Assembly: GCF_000821305.1 (NCBI RefSeq)
Contig: NZ_CCXK01000014.1
Location: 1 to 64,000, forward strand
DNA length: 64,000 nucleotides
Reading direction: 5' to 3'
Source: Clostridium culturomicium
GTDB lineage: Bacteria; Bacillota; Clostridia; Clostridiales; Clostridiaceae
The stretch's first letter is position 1. Each line of letters opens with the position of its first letter. Below are positions 7,736 to 17,670 of the stretch, one piece after another. Below the pieces are notes generated by a model. The model worked only from the letters and a program-made list of their open reading frames with translations, made no database searches and was not told the DNA's origin. A program made the position numbers and the translations under genes.

Positions 7736-7990
7736 ATGGATTTTAACAACTATGAAATACCAAAGAGCTACTCATGTAAATATAAAGTTACATCAAGAGA
7801 TATAAGACAATTCAAGAAATTCTGGAGTGATGAACTAGTTAAGTTAAATAAAATGAATGACTTATCTAGTAATACTATTAAATTAATACATAAATCTATG
7901 ATGGATTGTTTTTGGGAAGCTAAAAAACTTTCTAAAGAAACATATACACCATCAAAATATAAAAATAATATTTATATAAATAAGGGTTAA
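7736..7990 (+). CDS. Small protein with repressor-like C-terminal tail
   Basis: An 84-residue protein with no helix-turn-helix. AAAGGAGAG precedes the ATG at 7736. Its C-terminal block (WEAKKLSKETYTPSKYK) resembles the end of the CI-like repressor nearby (KQKYTPKKYRDK). It may be a repressor partner or decoy that uses the shared oligomerisation tail; that is inference from the similarity and location between immA and int. Confidence 0.55.
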   Translation: MDFNNYEIPKSYSCKYKVTSRDIRQFKKFWSDELVKLNKMNDLSSNTIKLIHKSMMDCFWEAKKLSKETYTPSKYKNNIYINKG

Positions 7991-8013
7991 TACATTCTAA
8001 GGGAGATGATTAG

Positions 8014-9087
8014 ATGGACTATAATATTACTTATAGACAAAAAAACAATGGTATTCAAGCTATTATTTCTTATAAAGATAATACTGGTAAGTGGAAACAA
8101 AAATCTAAACAAGGATTTGAAAATAGTAGAGTGGGTAAAAAGAAAGCCAAAGAATGGGTGGCTTTTATACTGAAAGACTTAGAAGATTCTATCAATGTAG
8201 CAGATGAATTTATTGATATTACTTTTAAAGAGTATTACGATTTGTATATAAAGCATGTTGATAAGGTATATAGTAAAGCAACCCATGATTTATATGAAAG
8301 AACTATGAAGTATTTTAAAGATATTTCAGATATAGAATTAAAAAACTTAAAAAATATTCACATACAAAATTGTGTGGATGATATGTACTTAAAAAAATTA
8401 TCTAATGGATCTATTTATACTTACCTATGCAAAATTAATGCAATTCTCAATAGTGCAGTTGAAAATGACATAATAAATAAAAATCCATGCAAAGTAAAAG
8501 TCAAAGTAAAAAAGCCTGATAAAACAGCATTAACTACATTCGAATTAGAAAAACTATTAAATATTGTTAAAAACATAGATATTCATTACTATATTGCGTG
8601 TATGTTAGCTTCTAAATGTGGTTTAAGACGTGGTGAAATTTTGGGATTAACTTGGGATAACATTAAGCCTGATTATATAAAAGTGGACAAGCAGTGGAAG
8701 CAAAACAAGGATAAAAGTTGGGGGTTTGGCACATTAAAAACAAATAACTCTTATAGAGAAGTTCCTATAAGTAATAATATCTACAAAGATTTAATGTACT
8801 ATAAAAGAGAGTTTAAAACCATAGATTTCAACAATAGACTTCTTCCCTATATAACAAACACTCCTTTATCAAAAACACTACCAAATATATTTAGAAAACA
8901 TGGCTTTGATATTAGCTTTCATGAATTAAGACATACCTATGCAACAATTATGATAATGCAGGGATTAGATTTTAAAACTGTTGCTGATTTAATTGGTGAT
9001 GATGTTACACAGTTAAACAAAACATATTCTCATGTAACAGATGAAATGAGAAATAAAGCAAGAGAAACTATTAAAAATATTTTTTGA
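8014..9087 (+). CDS. int: Tyrosine recombinase (phage integrase)
   Basis: A 357-residue protein with an N-terminal arm-binding type domain (residues 1-60), a SAM-like core-binding domain (65-165) and the catalytic domain. Active-site residues are visible: Arg in CGLRRGEILGLTW, the His-x-x-Arg of HELRHTYAT, and the nucleophile Tyr in NKTYSHVT. AAGGGAG precedes the ATG. It is the last phage gene before the host junction, in the usual position next to the attachment site. Confidence 0.93.
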   Translation: MDYNITYRQKNNGIQAIISYKDNTGKWKQKSKQGFENSRVGKKKAKEWVAFILKDLEDSINVADEFIDITFKEYYDLYIKHVDKVYSKATHDLYERTMKYFKDISDIELKNLKNIHIQNCVDDMYLKKLSNGSIYTYLCKINAILNSAVENDIINKNPCKVKVKVKKPDKTALTTFELEKLLNIVKNIDIHYYIACMLASKCGLRRGEILGLTWDNIKPDYIKVDKQWKQNKDKSWGFGTLKTNNSYREVPISNNIYKDLMYYKREFKTIDFNNRLLPYITNTPLSKTLPNIFRKHGFDISFHELRHTYATIMIMQGLDFKTVADLIGDDVTQLNKTYSHVTDEMRNKARETIKNIF

Positions 9088-9126
9088 CGATTTTTTTTAC
9101 TTTAAATTTTTGACGAATTTTTGACG
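9081..9126 (+). repeat. Three TTTTTGACG direct repeats beside the attachment site
   Basis: Identical 9-mers start at 9081, 9107 and 9118. The first includes the integrase stop codon. Their place between int and the host junction suggests arm-type integrase binding sites. Confidence 0.6.
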
Positions 9127-9195
9127 TTTTATTTTAAACCCTTGAAAACTCAAGCATTATAAGCTATAAACCACTTTTGGAAGGCAAAGGTAGTC
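9127..9195. other. Prophage-host junction (att site region)
   Basis: Reading the minus strand, oleate hydratase homology stops after the codons for FAFQKW near 9167-9185; the next few codons are unlike the family and end at a stop at 9150. The crossover core should lie here. A small dyad (CTTGA/TCAAG) at 9141-9154 is on the phage side. Confidence 0.65.
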
Positions 9196-9854
9196 TGCCA
9201 CATGTACCAAAAGTTTGTTTTAAAGAAATGTGGTGTTGTAGCAAACCAGTCTTCAATGGTTAAATCATCAAGACAGTTCTCATCAGTCATCATAAGCTCA
9301 CCAAGGGCAAGCCTATCCTTCATGGAGAAGCCCATAGAATAAACATCCTGAATAACACCTTTCTTATCTATTAATCTTGCTTGTGCATGGGTTGGATGCA
9401 AATGATCAAAATTCAAAATTTCCTGTGTAACACTCCAACCTGGCATATCAATGGAAGGAATATCAGAAAAAAGCTCCCAGAAGTTTTCATATGTCTCCTC
9501 GTTGAGCATTCTTCCACCTCTGCACACAAAACCCTTAGCTGGATTTCCAGCTCCATCATTACTGCCTCCAAGAATCTTAAGCCCTTCTATAATATGAATA
9601 TTTTCTCCTTTAACATGACAGTCCCTTATTAAGTAAGCTGCTCCAGCCATGGAGCCAAGGCCTCCACCAACAAAATAAAACTGACCCTTTTTACGACTTA
9701 CCTGTGGCTCTCCAACAAATTTTCCACAGCGGTAATCCTTTTTATTCATTTTATACACACTGTACAAAGCAGCAGCTCCAACAATGGCACCCATAGCAAT
9801 AAGTGGTGCCGAACTAGTATTATTTTCTTCTTCACGTTTAAACAATCGACTCAC
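9150..9854 (-). pseudogene. ohyA: Oleate hydratase, 5' part cut by prophage
   Basis: About 234 codons of a family whose members are usually near 580-590 residues. It has an N-terminal hydrophobic stretch (residues 14-35), the FAD-binding GGGLGSMAGA motif near residue 64, and conserved blocks IHIIEGLKILGGSNDGAGNP and FFKTNFWYMWQTTFAFQKW. The FAD enzyme adds water to the double bond of oleic acid and other unsaturated fatty acids. The reading frame leaves the family exactly at the prophage boundary. The start is GTG 9854 or, with better spacing to AGGGGTGAG, TTG 9845. Confidence 0.88.
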
Positions 9855-9949
9855 CCCTGTCTTTATTTTTAGAACCTAAAACCTTCATCTTAATATTCTA
9901 TGACACTTTTACATATAATATACAAATTCCTCTATTAGTTAAAAATTTA

Positions 9950-9972
9950 AAGGAACCCACTTAAGTGAGTCC
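9950..9972 (-). terminator. Rho-independent terminator of subtilase operon
   Basis: On the minus strand GGGACTCACTT pairs with AAGTGGGTTCC (two G-U pairs), followed by a U-rich run. It is about 70 bases after the stop at 10043. Confidence 0.75.
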
Positions 9973-10042
9973 CTAAATACTTATAACTTTCATTTATCTA
10001 TGCTTTAAACCAGTTTAATCTATCTTAACTGCTTTTATCCCA

Positions 10043-13000
10043 TTAGGTCATTGACTCAAAAATCTTATACAGATTAATTATTCCAAAGCCAAGCTGTTGA
10101 TTGGGATAAACTTCCCCTCTTCTTTGAATAGTTCCACGCCTTAGAAAGGTTTTAATACTCTGAGTATACATATAAGGATAATTTCCTTTTACAATTCCCC
10201 ATTCAAAAAGAAGAACACATATACCTGCTCCTATGGCAGCAGCTAAGCTTGTGCCATTAACTATTGCTATTGAATTATCTATGCCAACAGTCATTGTATT
10301 TACCCCACCGGCTGCAAAATCTATTCTTTCAAAATTATAACCTAAAAGTGCTACTCCAGAATATAAAACTGTTCCTCCATTATTTTGATTATAGGCAGCA
10401 ACACTAATAGTATAGTCCGATTCTGCCGGTATGGTTATAGTTCCATATGGATCACTAGGAGCAAATCTCGTACCTGGACCAACAAACTCCCTCTGCCACA
10501 TCCATGCATTATACTTAACATTATTCCCCTTTTGCACCTTCAGTTCTATCTTCCAATCACCAGGCTCTACATCATAAAAGTATATTCTAATTAATTGATC
10601 ACCACTGAACTTTTCAGGTAAATCAAAATAAACATGTACACCAGTATTTTCAATTATAAAGGAATAGTGCTCTCCTTGATTTAATACTGCTCGTATTACA
10701 CCTGTACTTTGACCTGTAGGTGAAATTAGATTTAAATCTACAATATTAGGTAAATCAATCCATATCCCCACATAGAATACCTTCTGCTTTTTACCTATTA
10801 TTAATTTAATAATCTCATTTGTTTTGCCATTGAATAAAGTTCCTGAAACATGGCCATCCTCCATACCTTCGTTACCTGTTCCTGTAACTAAAACAATACC
10901 AACATTTTTCACTGCAGATTCAATATAAGAACTTAGCATATGTTTACCCTTATGATTTCCATTAGTAGTTCCTAATGGCATAAATATAACTAACGGCTTT
11001 CCTGCTCTCCTATAATATTCCTTCATAAAATTAATAGCTGTGAAAATTGCCATATCCCCATATACAGCTCTATATTCTCCAAATCCAACAAACTCTTTAT
11101 ATGATATAGACTCTACCATCTTTACAATGACAAATTCACAGTTAGGTGCCATGCCTTCAACCTCTGGATTCTTTCCTGCACCACCTATGATTCCAGCCAT
11201 ATGGGTTCCATGTCCATTTATATCCATGCTTGGCACAATTTTATACGGATCTTTACCTCTGCGTTTTGCTTCTATAGCTTTATCTATTTCTTCCCTTGTG
11301 TAGACACGCCCAAAGGGTGCTCCCTTCTCTGGAGCTCCATCTCCAATTATTGTTTGATCCCAAATTTCACTTATCCTAGTTTTTCCTGCCTCATCTTGAA
11401 ACTCTTGAGATAAATAATCAATTCCCGTATCGATTATGCCAATAACCACACCTCTTCCTGATAAATCTCTTGATTTCCCTGCGTAAAGTGGATTATATTT
11501 GCTCGCTTCGGTGGCTGAACTGCCTTGAAGTGAATATAAATCCGGTGGATGTACATATACAATCTCAATATCAGCTCCATGAACATATCTATTAAAGACC
11601 CCAATAACTTCTCTTGCATCTTCCCAATGCTCTAATAAATCAAACTTTATAGATAAAATGGCTAAACTTTGATCTATTTGTGTAAAATATACATTAGGTG
11701 GTGAATTATAATTATCACCATAATTACCTTCATATTGAACTATATAATGAATATATTTGGAATTGCTATAAATTTCACTTTTATTAACCGTCTCTTCCTT
11801 GTTGTCTAAATGTATTTCTTGTCTTTTATTATCTTGACTTCTATTCCTAATTAAGTCTTTAGGCAGTCTTACAAACAAGTTTTCAAAAAAGTACTCATAA
11901 TAATTTCTACTGCTTGGAAAATTCCTATAATTTCCTCCTAGTATATTAAAAACTTCTAATGCATTGAGCTTTCCATACCCTAATGCTGTATTAGGATACT
12001 CCACATCTTGCTCTCTATCTGCTGAATATATTAAAAGACTTCTTAATTTTGCTGAATTCATTGATTTATCATTTCTATCAACTATAGACCATTGTAAAAA
12101 TAATGCTGATAATCCAGCTGTAATTGCTGTAGCAACGGAACTACCATTAACAGCTTCAACCTGTTCACCATTCCTTGATATTGTCAGCACATCCGTACCA
12201 ACAGCTGCTATATCCGGCTTAATAACCCCATTAGAATTGAATCCTTTTCCTGCCTCTGCAAGCTGTGCTCCCGTTTTACCATCATAATACGCTACTGATA
12301 TGGTATTCTTTGTTGTTGAAGGTGCTGTCAATGTGCTTTCAGAATCTGATTCAAGAAATTTCATGCCTTCTGGAAGAAGTTCTTTACAATCAAGCCATAT
12401 ATCATACCGTCCACTAAATATAAGTTCTCCTTTCAGCTTAATCTTCCAAATTCCAGCTTTAATATTATAGAATCTTAAAATAAACACTTGATGTCCTGTT
12501 AAATATTCTGGATCAATCCCCCATACATATACCTCTGAGTCTATTAAATAAAATTTTCTATAGCTTTTAGCAGAAATCTGATTTGTGAAATACCCGGTCT
12601 CTTCTCCAGTTGGAGCTATTAAGCTCAATAGCATCCTGTTAGGCTTTTGCACCCATATGAATAAGGTGAATTGCTTCATATCCTTAGACATATACAGTTC
12701 AACAGTATCAACTTCCCCTTGATTTTTAATATAATTACTTGCATGACCCTCATTATTTCCTTGATTTCCAGTTCCAGCTACAAATACAACTCCACTTTTA
12801 GTTGTGATAGATGTTATATACTCTGCAGTAATGCTATACCCATCGTGACTTCCATCATTAGTGCCAACTCCCATATATATTACTAACGGCCTATTTAAAC
12901 TCTTTGCCATACTTCTTATAAATTCAATTCCTGCTAAAACCTCTGTACTATTGTATGCTGGTACAATTGGCAGATTATTTTCTCTAAGTATCTTTTGATA

Positions 13001-13645
13001 ATTGGGAGATGGCAGAAGTTTTACTACAATAAAATCACAATCCTTAGCTACTCCTTCCATCTCTCCGTTATATCCTCTGGCTCCGATTATTCCAGCCATT
13101 TTTGTACCATGTCCAATTTCATCTACACTTGGTACAACTTCATATGGATTTCCTCCACTATTTTTAACCTTTAGAGCTTCATTTATCTCAGTATTACTAT
13201 ATATACTTCCTATATAAGCATAAGGTTCTTTTTTTATTTCTAGAGTTTGATCCCACAAATACAATACTCTTGAAGTTTCATCCTCTCTTATAAACTCGGG
13301 ATTAGTATAATTGATTCCTGTATCAATCATGCCAACTATTACATTCCGTCCTGTTAAGTTTAAATATGGATTTAACTTTAATGGATTTATATTATTAGCT
13401 GTGGAAGGTGATACTGACTGTAAGGTGTAAATCCCTCTAGTCTCAATAAATATAATAGCAGGTACATCCTTTCTAAGCCTATCCAAGTTTTCTTCACTAA
13501 CTGATACTAACGCAAGTGTATCTGTAATTATATCACCGCAAGCATAATCCACCTGTTTCATTTGGCCTAAAAAGTCTCCCCGAAACTCCACTAAGAAACC
13601 CGGTGCATTTTCATCTAGAAAGTTATTACACTTTCTTACATCCAT
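10043..13645 (-). CDS. Fused double subtilisin-like protease (Csp-like)
   Basis: A 1200-residue protein made of two complete S8 protease units. Unit A has a short prodomain (residues 15-75), Asp108 in IDTGINY, His179 in GHGTKMAG, a beta-rich insert of the Csp jelly-roll type, and Ser near 503 in NGSSVAT. Unit B has its own prodomain (about 640-700), Asp near 739 in IDTGIDY, His near 812 in GHGTHMAG, and Ser near 1132 in NGTSLAAA. Both oxyanion Asn motifs (GTGNQG, GTGNEG) are kept. There is no signal peptide. Csp proteases cleave pro-SleC during spore germination in clostridia; the domain layout is the same but the role here is inferred. It lies 17 bases after the next double protease. Confidence 0.88.
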   Translation of the reverse strand: MDVRKCNNFLDENAPGFLVEFRGDFLGQMKQVDYACGDIITDTLALVSVSEENLDRLRKDVPAIIFIETRGIYTLQSVSPSTANNINPLKLNPYLNLTGRNVIVGMIDTGINYTNPEFIREDETSRVLYLWDQTLEIKKEPYAYIGSIYSNTEINEALKVKNSGGNPYEVVPSVDEIGHGTKMAGIIGARGYNGEMEGVAKDCDFIVVKLLPSPNYQKILRENNLPIVPAYNSTEVLAGIEFIRSMAKSLNRPLVIYMGVGTNDGSHDGYSITAEYITSITTKSGVVFVAGTGNQGNNEGHASNYIKNQGEVDTVELYMSKDMKQFTLFIWVQKPNRMLLSLIAPTGEETGYFTNQISAKSYRKFYLIDSEVYVWGIDPEYLTGHQVFILRFYNIKAGIWKIKLKGELIFSGRYDIWLDCKELLPEGMKFLESDSESTLTAPSTTKNTISVAYYDGKTGAQLAEAGKGFNSNGVIKPDIAAVGTDVLTISRNGEQVEAVNGSSVATAITAGLSALFLQWSIVDRNDKSMNSAKLRSLLIYSADREQDVEYPNTALGYGKLNALEVFNILGGNYRNFPSSRNYYEYFFENLFVRLPKDLIRNRSQDNKRQEIHLDNKEETVNKSEIYSNSKYIHYIVQYEGNYGDNYNSPPNVYFTQIDQSLAILSIKFDLLEHWEDAREVIGVFNRYVHGADIEIVYVHPPDLYSLQGSSATEASKYNPLYAGKSRDLSGRGVVIGIIDTGIDYLSQEFQDEAGKTRISEIWDQTIIGDGAPEKGAPFGRVYTREEIDKAIEAKRRGKDPYKIVPSMDINGHGTHMAGIIGGAGKNPEVEGMAPNCEFVIVKMVESISYKEFVGFGEYRAVYGDMAIFTAINFMKEYYRRAGKPLVIFMPLGTTNGNHKGKHMLSSYIESAVKNVGIVLVTGTGNEGMEDGHVSGTLFNGKTNEIIKLIIGKKQKVFYVGIWIDLPNIVDLNLISPTGQSTGVIRAVLNQGEHYSFIIENTGVHVYFDLPEKFSGDQLIRIYFYDVEPGDWKIELKVQKGNNVKYNAWMWQREFVGPGTRFAPSDPYGTITIPAESDYTISVAAYNQNNGGTVLYSGVALLGYNFERIDFAAGGVNTMTVGIDNSIAIVNGTSLAAAIGAGICVLLFEWGIVKGNYPYMYTQSIKTFLRRGTIQRRGEVYPNQQLGFGIINLYKIFESMT

Positions 13646-13662
13646 AACTCTCCCCCCTATCG

Positions 13663-16600
13663 TTAAGTCATTTCTTCAAAGATTTTATAAAGATTTATAA
13701 TTCCATACCCAGTCTGTTGATTTGGATATACATCTCCTCTTCGCTGTACTGTTCCACGCCTTAAGAAGGTTTTAATACTCTGGCTATACATATATGGATA
13801 ATTGCCTCTTACAATTCCCCATTGAAAGAGCAGAGCACATATACCTGCTCCTACTCCTGCCGAAAGACTTGTTCCATTTATAATAGCTGTAGTATTGTTT
13901 AAGCCAACAGTCATAGTATTAACTCCCCCAGCAGCAAAATCAATTCTACCCAAGTAATTATCCATAAGAGCCACACCAGAGTATGGAAGCAAATTGCCAT
14001 TATTCTGATTAAAGGCTGCCACTGACACTGTATAATCACAATCTGCTGGTATTGTTATTGTCCCATATGGATCACTTGGTGCAAACCTGGTTCCCTCACC
14101 AACAAACTCCTTTTGCCACATCCATGCATTATATTTTACATTATCTCCTCTCTGTGCTTGAAGCCGAATCCGCCAAGTCCCAGGATCAATATCATAAAAA
14201 TACAACCTTATGAGTTCATCTCCGCTAAACTTCTCTGGAAGATCAAAATATATATCCACATTGGTATCCTCTAAAATAAAGGAATAATATTCACTTTGAT
14301 TTAATATTGCTCTAATGGTTCCTGTTGCCTGACCTGAAGGTGATATTAAAGTTAAGTCTGCAATTCCTGGCAAGTCAATCCATATACCCACATAAAAAAT
14401 CTCCTGCCTTCTTCCAATAATCATCTCTATTTCTTTACTTTTCCCACCTGCATCAATTACTCCTGAAACATGTCCATCACTCATTCCCTCATTTCCTGTA
14501 CCGTTAACTACTACAATACCAACATTCTTAGAAATAGATTCAATATAAGCATTTAAAATATGTTCTCCTCTATGATTACCATTAGTCGTCCCTAGTGGCA
14601 TCAATATAACTAAAGGTCTGCTTTCTCTTATTGCATATTCTCTCATGTAATTTAATGCAGAAAAAATGGCCATTGAATTATAAGGTGAGACACCTGTGCT
14701 AAATTTACTATATTCCTTAAATGCGACAGCTTCTAAAAGCTTAACTACAAGATACTCACATTCTGGAGCTACACCCATTATATCTGGGTTATATCCTGCT
14801 GCTCCAACAATTCCAGCCATATGGGTTCCATGACCTTTTTCATCTTTACTTGGAACCACATCATAAGGATTCCCACCACTTTTTTGAACTTCTATAGCTC
14901 TATTAATTTCATCTCTTACATAAACCTTTCCAAAAATAGCCTTCTTTCTTAAATCACCTTGGCCTTGAATAGTCTGATCCCAAATCTCTACTATTCTTGT
15001 GTTGCCATCTTTATCCTTAAATTCCTCATTTAAATAATCTATTCCTGTATCAATAATTCCAACTACAACATCTTTTCCAGTAAGCTCTAATGGTACTTTA
15101 GCTTGAATTGGATTGTTTAACGCTGATTCTACTGCTGAAATATCTTGAAGAGAATATAAATCTGGAGGCTGCACATATAATATTCCAAAATCTAGATAAT
15201 CCTTATTATATTGGTCAAAAATTTCAATTACTTTTCTAGTATTCTCTGGATTTTTAATTAAATCAAGCCTTATGGAAACTATAGCGTAATTATCATCAAT
15301 TTTTGTGACATACACTTTATCTTGAGCATTAAAATTATCATTATAGACTCCATAATACTGAACTACATAGTGCCCATAATTTAAGCTGTCGTAAATTTCA
15401 TATTTCTCTGTAATAGTGCTTTTTTCATCACTGCTTTTCTCCCGTAACTTCAAATTCATTTCAGCCTGAGATGCCAATTCTCTTGGCATTCTTATAAATA
15501 ACCCATTAAAATAATCTTCATAAAACTTATTAAAATAATCCAAGCTTCTATAATTTCCACTCAATATATCAAATCCTGATGATATATTAAGTTTTCCATA
15601 TCCCCATTCTTCATTTGGGTATATTTTTTCATTTTCTCTATCTGCGCTATAAATTAATAAACTTCTCAGCTTACCTGAACTTACTGCAATATCATTCCTA
15701 TTAATAACTGACCATTGAAGAAACAATGCAGAAACCCCAGCTGTTATTGCCGTTGCTACTGAACTTCCACTTACAGATATTATCCTGCTTCCATCCCTTG
15801 ATATTGTAAGCACATTAGTCCCAACTGTTGCTATATCTGGCTTTATATATCCATTCGCATTAAACCCTCTTCCAGATTCGGCCATTACAGCTTCAGTCTT
15901 TCCATTATAATAAGCAACTGATATGTTGTTCCTTGCTGTTGAAGGAATTGCTAATGTTGTATTTGCGGATGATTTAAAAAATTTCATACCTTCTGGAATT
16001 ATTTCCTTACACTCAAGCCAGATGTCATATCTACCATCAAAAATCAAGCTTCCCCTCAACTTAAACTTCCAAATTCCAGGTTTAATATCATTAAATCTTA
16101 AAGTAAATAATTGATGACCTGTTAAATATTCTGGGTCATATACCCTAACTTGAACATGAGTGTCTATGCTATAAAAATTTCTTTCTATTGCAGTTATGAT
16201 TTGATTGACTAAAAAACCTGTTTCCTCTCCTGTTGGTGATACTATACTTAAAGCTACCCTATTTGGTTTTCTTATCCAAATATAAAGTGTAAATACTTTT
16301 AGCTCCATTGGTACATAGAGCTCCACCGTCTCAACCTCACCAACATTTTCAATTAATCCACTAACATGCCCTTCACTATTCCCCTGATTTCCTGTACCAG
16401 TAACATAGATTGATCCCCCCTTACTAGCCAAGGAAGTTAAATAACCCGAAGTTATGCCATATCCATCATGACTTCCATCATTGCTACCAACTCCTAAAAA
16501 TAAAACTAATGGCTTTCTAAGGTTATATGCAGTAACCCTAAGAAACTCAATCCCTGCTAGCACTTCCGTATTATTATATACTGGTACTTCCGGTAGATTA

Positions 16601-17259
16601 TTTTCTCTCAGTATCTTTTTATAATTTGGTGACTCCAAAAGCTTTACTATCAAAAAATCGCAATCATTTGCAATGCCTTCCATTTCACCATTATATCCCC
16701 TGGCTCCAATTATTCCTGCCATTGCAGTACCATGACCATTATCATCCCTGCTTGGAACGTTATCATAGGGATTTCCTCCACTCCGTTGAACCTCTAAAGC
16801 TTTATTTATATCTTCATTATTATATACACTTCCCACATAAACATAAGGCTCAGTTTTTGTATCTAAAGTTTGATCCCAAATTCCTAGAATTCTTGATGTA
16901 CCATCCTCTCTTATAAACTCAGGATTAGTATAATTTATACCTGTATCAACAAGCCCAACTACTACGCCTCTGCCTGTAAGATTTAAATAAGGATTTACTT
17001 TTATTTGATTTATATTATCAACCACAGAAGGTGATAACTCCTGTAAAGTATAAACACTCCTAGGCTCTATAAACCTTATAGCAGGCACATCCTTCCTAAG
17101 CCTATCTAAATCAGCTTCACTTACAGATACCACTGCTAAGGTATCTGTAATCATATCCCCACAGGCATAGTCCACCTTATCCATCTGTTCTTTAAAATTG
17201 CCCCTATATTCAACTAAAAAACCTGATGCATTTTCATCCAAATAATTACATTTACTCAT
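13663..17259 (-). CDS. Fused double subtilisin-like protease (Csp-like)
   Basis: A 1198-residue paralogue of the gene downstream, with the same A-B order. Unit A: VDTGINY, GHGTAMAGIIGARG, SGSSVATAITAG. Unit B: IDTGIDYLNEEF, GHGTHMAGIVGAAG, NGTSLSAGVGAG. All triad residues and oxyanion Asn are present, so neither unit looks like a CspC-type pseudoprotease. No signal sequence. Probably co-transcribed with the following gene (17-base gap; GGGGGGAGAG ribosome site in the gap). It is preceded by a terminator and a decayed copy. Confidence 0.88.
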   Translation of the reverse strand: MSKCNYLDENASGFLVEYRGNFKEQMDKVDYACGDMITDTLAVVSVSEADLDRLRKDVPAIRFIEPRSVYTLQELSPSVVDNINQIKVNPYLNLTGRGVVVGLVDTGINYTNPEFIREDGTSRILGIWDQTLDTKTEPYVYVGSVYNNEDINKALEVQRSGGNPYDNVPSRDDNGHGTAMAGIIGARGYNGEMEGIANDCDFLIVKLLESPNYKKILRENNLPEVPVYNNTEVLAGIEFLRVTAYNLRKPLVLFLGVGSNDGSHDGYGITSGYLTSLASKGGSIYVTGTGNQGNSEGHVSGLIENVGEVETVELYVPMELKVFTLYIWIRKPNRVALSIVSPTGEETGFLVNQIITAIERNFYSIDTHVQVRVYDPEYLTGHQLFTLRFNDIKPGIWKFKLRGSLIFDGRYDIWLECKEIIPEGMKFFKSSANTTLAIPSTARNNISVAYYNGKTEAVMAESGRGFNANGYIKPDIATVGTNVLTISRDGSRIISVSGSSVATAITAGVSALFLQWSVINRNDIAVSSGKLRSLLIYSADRENEKIYPNEEWGYGKLNISSGFDILSGNYRSLDYFNKFYEDYFNGLFIRMPRELASQAEMNLKLREKSSDEKSTITEKYEIYDSLNYGHYVVQYYGVYNDNFNAQDKVYVTKIDDNYAIVSIRLDLIKNPENTRKVIEIFDQYNKDYLDFGILYVQPPDLYSLQDISAVESALNNPIQAKVPLELTGKDVVVGIIDTGIDYLNEEFKDKDGNTRIVEIWDQTIQGQGDLRKKAIFGKVYVRDEINRAIEVQKSGGNPYDVVPSKDEKGHGTHMAGIVGAAGYNPDIMGVAPECEYLVVKLLEAVAFKEYSKFSTGVSPYNSMAIFSALNYMREYAIRESRPLVILMPLGTTNGNHRGEHILNAYIESISKNVGIVVVNGTGNEGMSDGHVSGVIDAGGKSKEIEMIIGRRQEIFYVGIWIDLPGIADLTLISPSGQATGTIRAILNQSEYYSFILEDTNVDIYFDLPEKFSGDELIRLYFYDIDPGTWRIRLQAQRGDNVKYNAWMWQKEFVGEGTRFAPSDPYGTITIPADCDYTVSVAAFNQNNGNLLPYSGVALMDNYLGRIDFAAGGVNTMTVGLNNTTAIINGTSLSAGVGAGICALLFQWGIVRGNYPYMYSQSIKTFLRRGTVQRRGDVYPNQQTGYGIINLYKIFEEMT

Positions 17260-17360
17260 AGCTTTAATCTCCTATATAAACCATACACTAATTCCTATTA
17301 ATACAGTCTATGATTTGATAATCATAAATATAGATGTAATTTCATTTTATACATTGCAAA

Positions 17361-17384
17361 AAGAACCCTTTTTTTGTGGGTTCC
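17361..17384 (-). terminator. Terminator after the decayed protease copy
   Basis: Minus strand GGAACCC, A-rich loop, GGGTTC then a five-U run. It directly follows the relic tail at 17393, which it probably once served. Confidence 0.65.
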
Positions 17385-17392
17385 TTAACATC

Positions 17393-17510
17393 TTAAGTCA
17401 TATTCTGAAATATCTTATATGAATTGATTATTCCATAACCAATATTCTGATCGAAATATACATCTCCACGACTTTGTACTGTACCTCTTCTCTAAAATGT
17501 CTTTATACAT
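17393..17510 (-). pseudogene. Relic C-terminal tail of a B-type subtilase
   Basis: The minus strand reads IKTF, a stop, RRGTVQSRGDVYFDQNIGYG and then IINSYKIFQNMT with a final stop. This aligns to the last 38 or so residues of the three intact B units (for example IKTFLRRGTVQRRGDVYPNQ), with one in-frame stop replacing Leu. No other part of the gene is visible upstream, so most of this copy has been deleted. Confidence 0.85.
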
Positions 17511-17577
17511 TTTATGCTTTAAACTACTTGAATATATCAAAAGCTTTCTCTAACTAAAAATATAGTTCTCTGATAAA

Positions 17578-17607
17578 CTTAAAGGAACCCCCTAAAGGAA
17601 GTTCCAA
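17578..17607 (-). terminator. Terminator of the split protease pair
   Basis: Minus strand GGAAC, 12-base loop with extra pairing, GTTCC followed by U-rich sequence, about 65 bases after the stop at 17671. Similar in sequence to the other terminators of this array. Confidence 0.55.
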
Positions 17608-17670
17608 CTCTCACCTGAAATACCCTATAAACCGTAATCATTGTTCATCCATGTTCTAATTAAGCTAATC

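Larger units (their letters stand above)
1..9180. mobile_element. Prophage end with early, lysogeny and integration modules
   Basis: Leftward early and replication-type phage genes, divergent Cro/CI-like regulators with shared operators, an ImmA-type protease and a tyrosine integrase form a standard temperate siphovirus lysogeny layout. The right boundary is set by a truncated oleate hydratase gene starting about 70 bases past the integrase stop. The left boundary and the structural genes lie beyond base 1. The exact attachment core cannot be fixed without the other junction. Confidence 0.9.

Noticed and set aside
10043..13645. CspC-type pseudoprotease assignment for the protease array
   Set aside because: CspC-like proteins lack catalytic residues; all units here keep the triad, so I did not use csp gene symbols.
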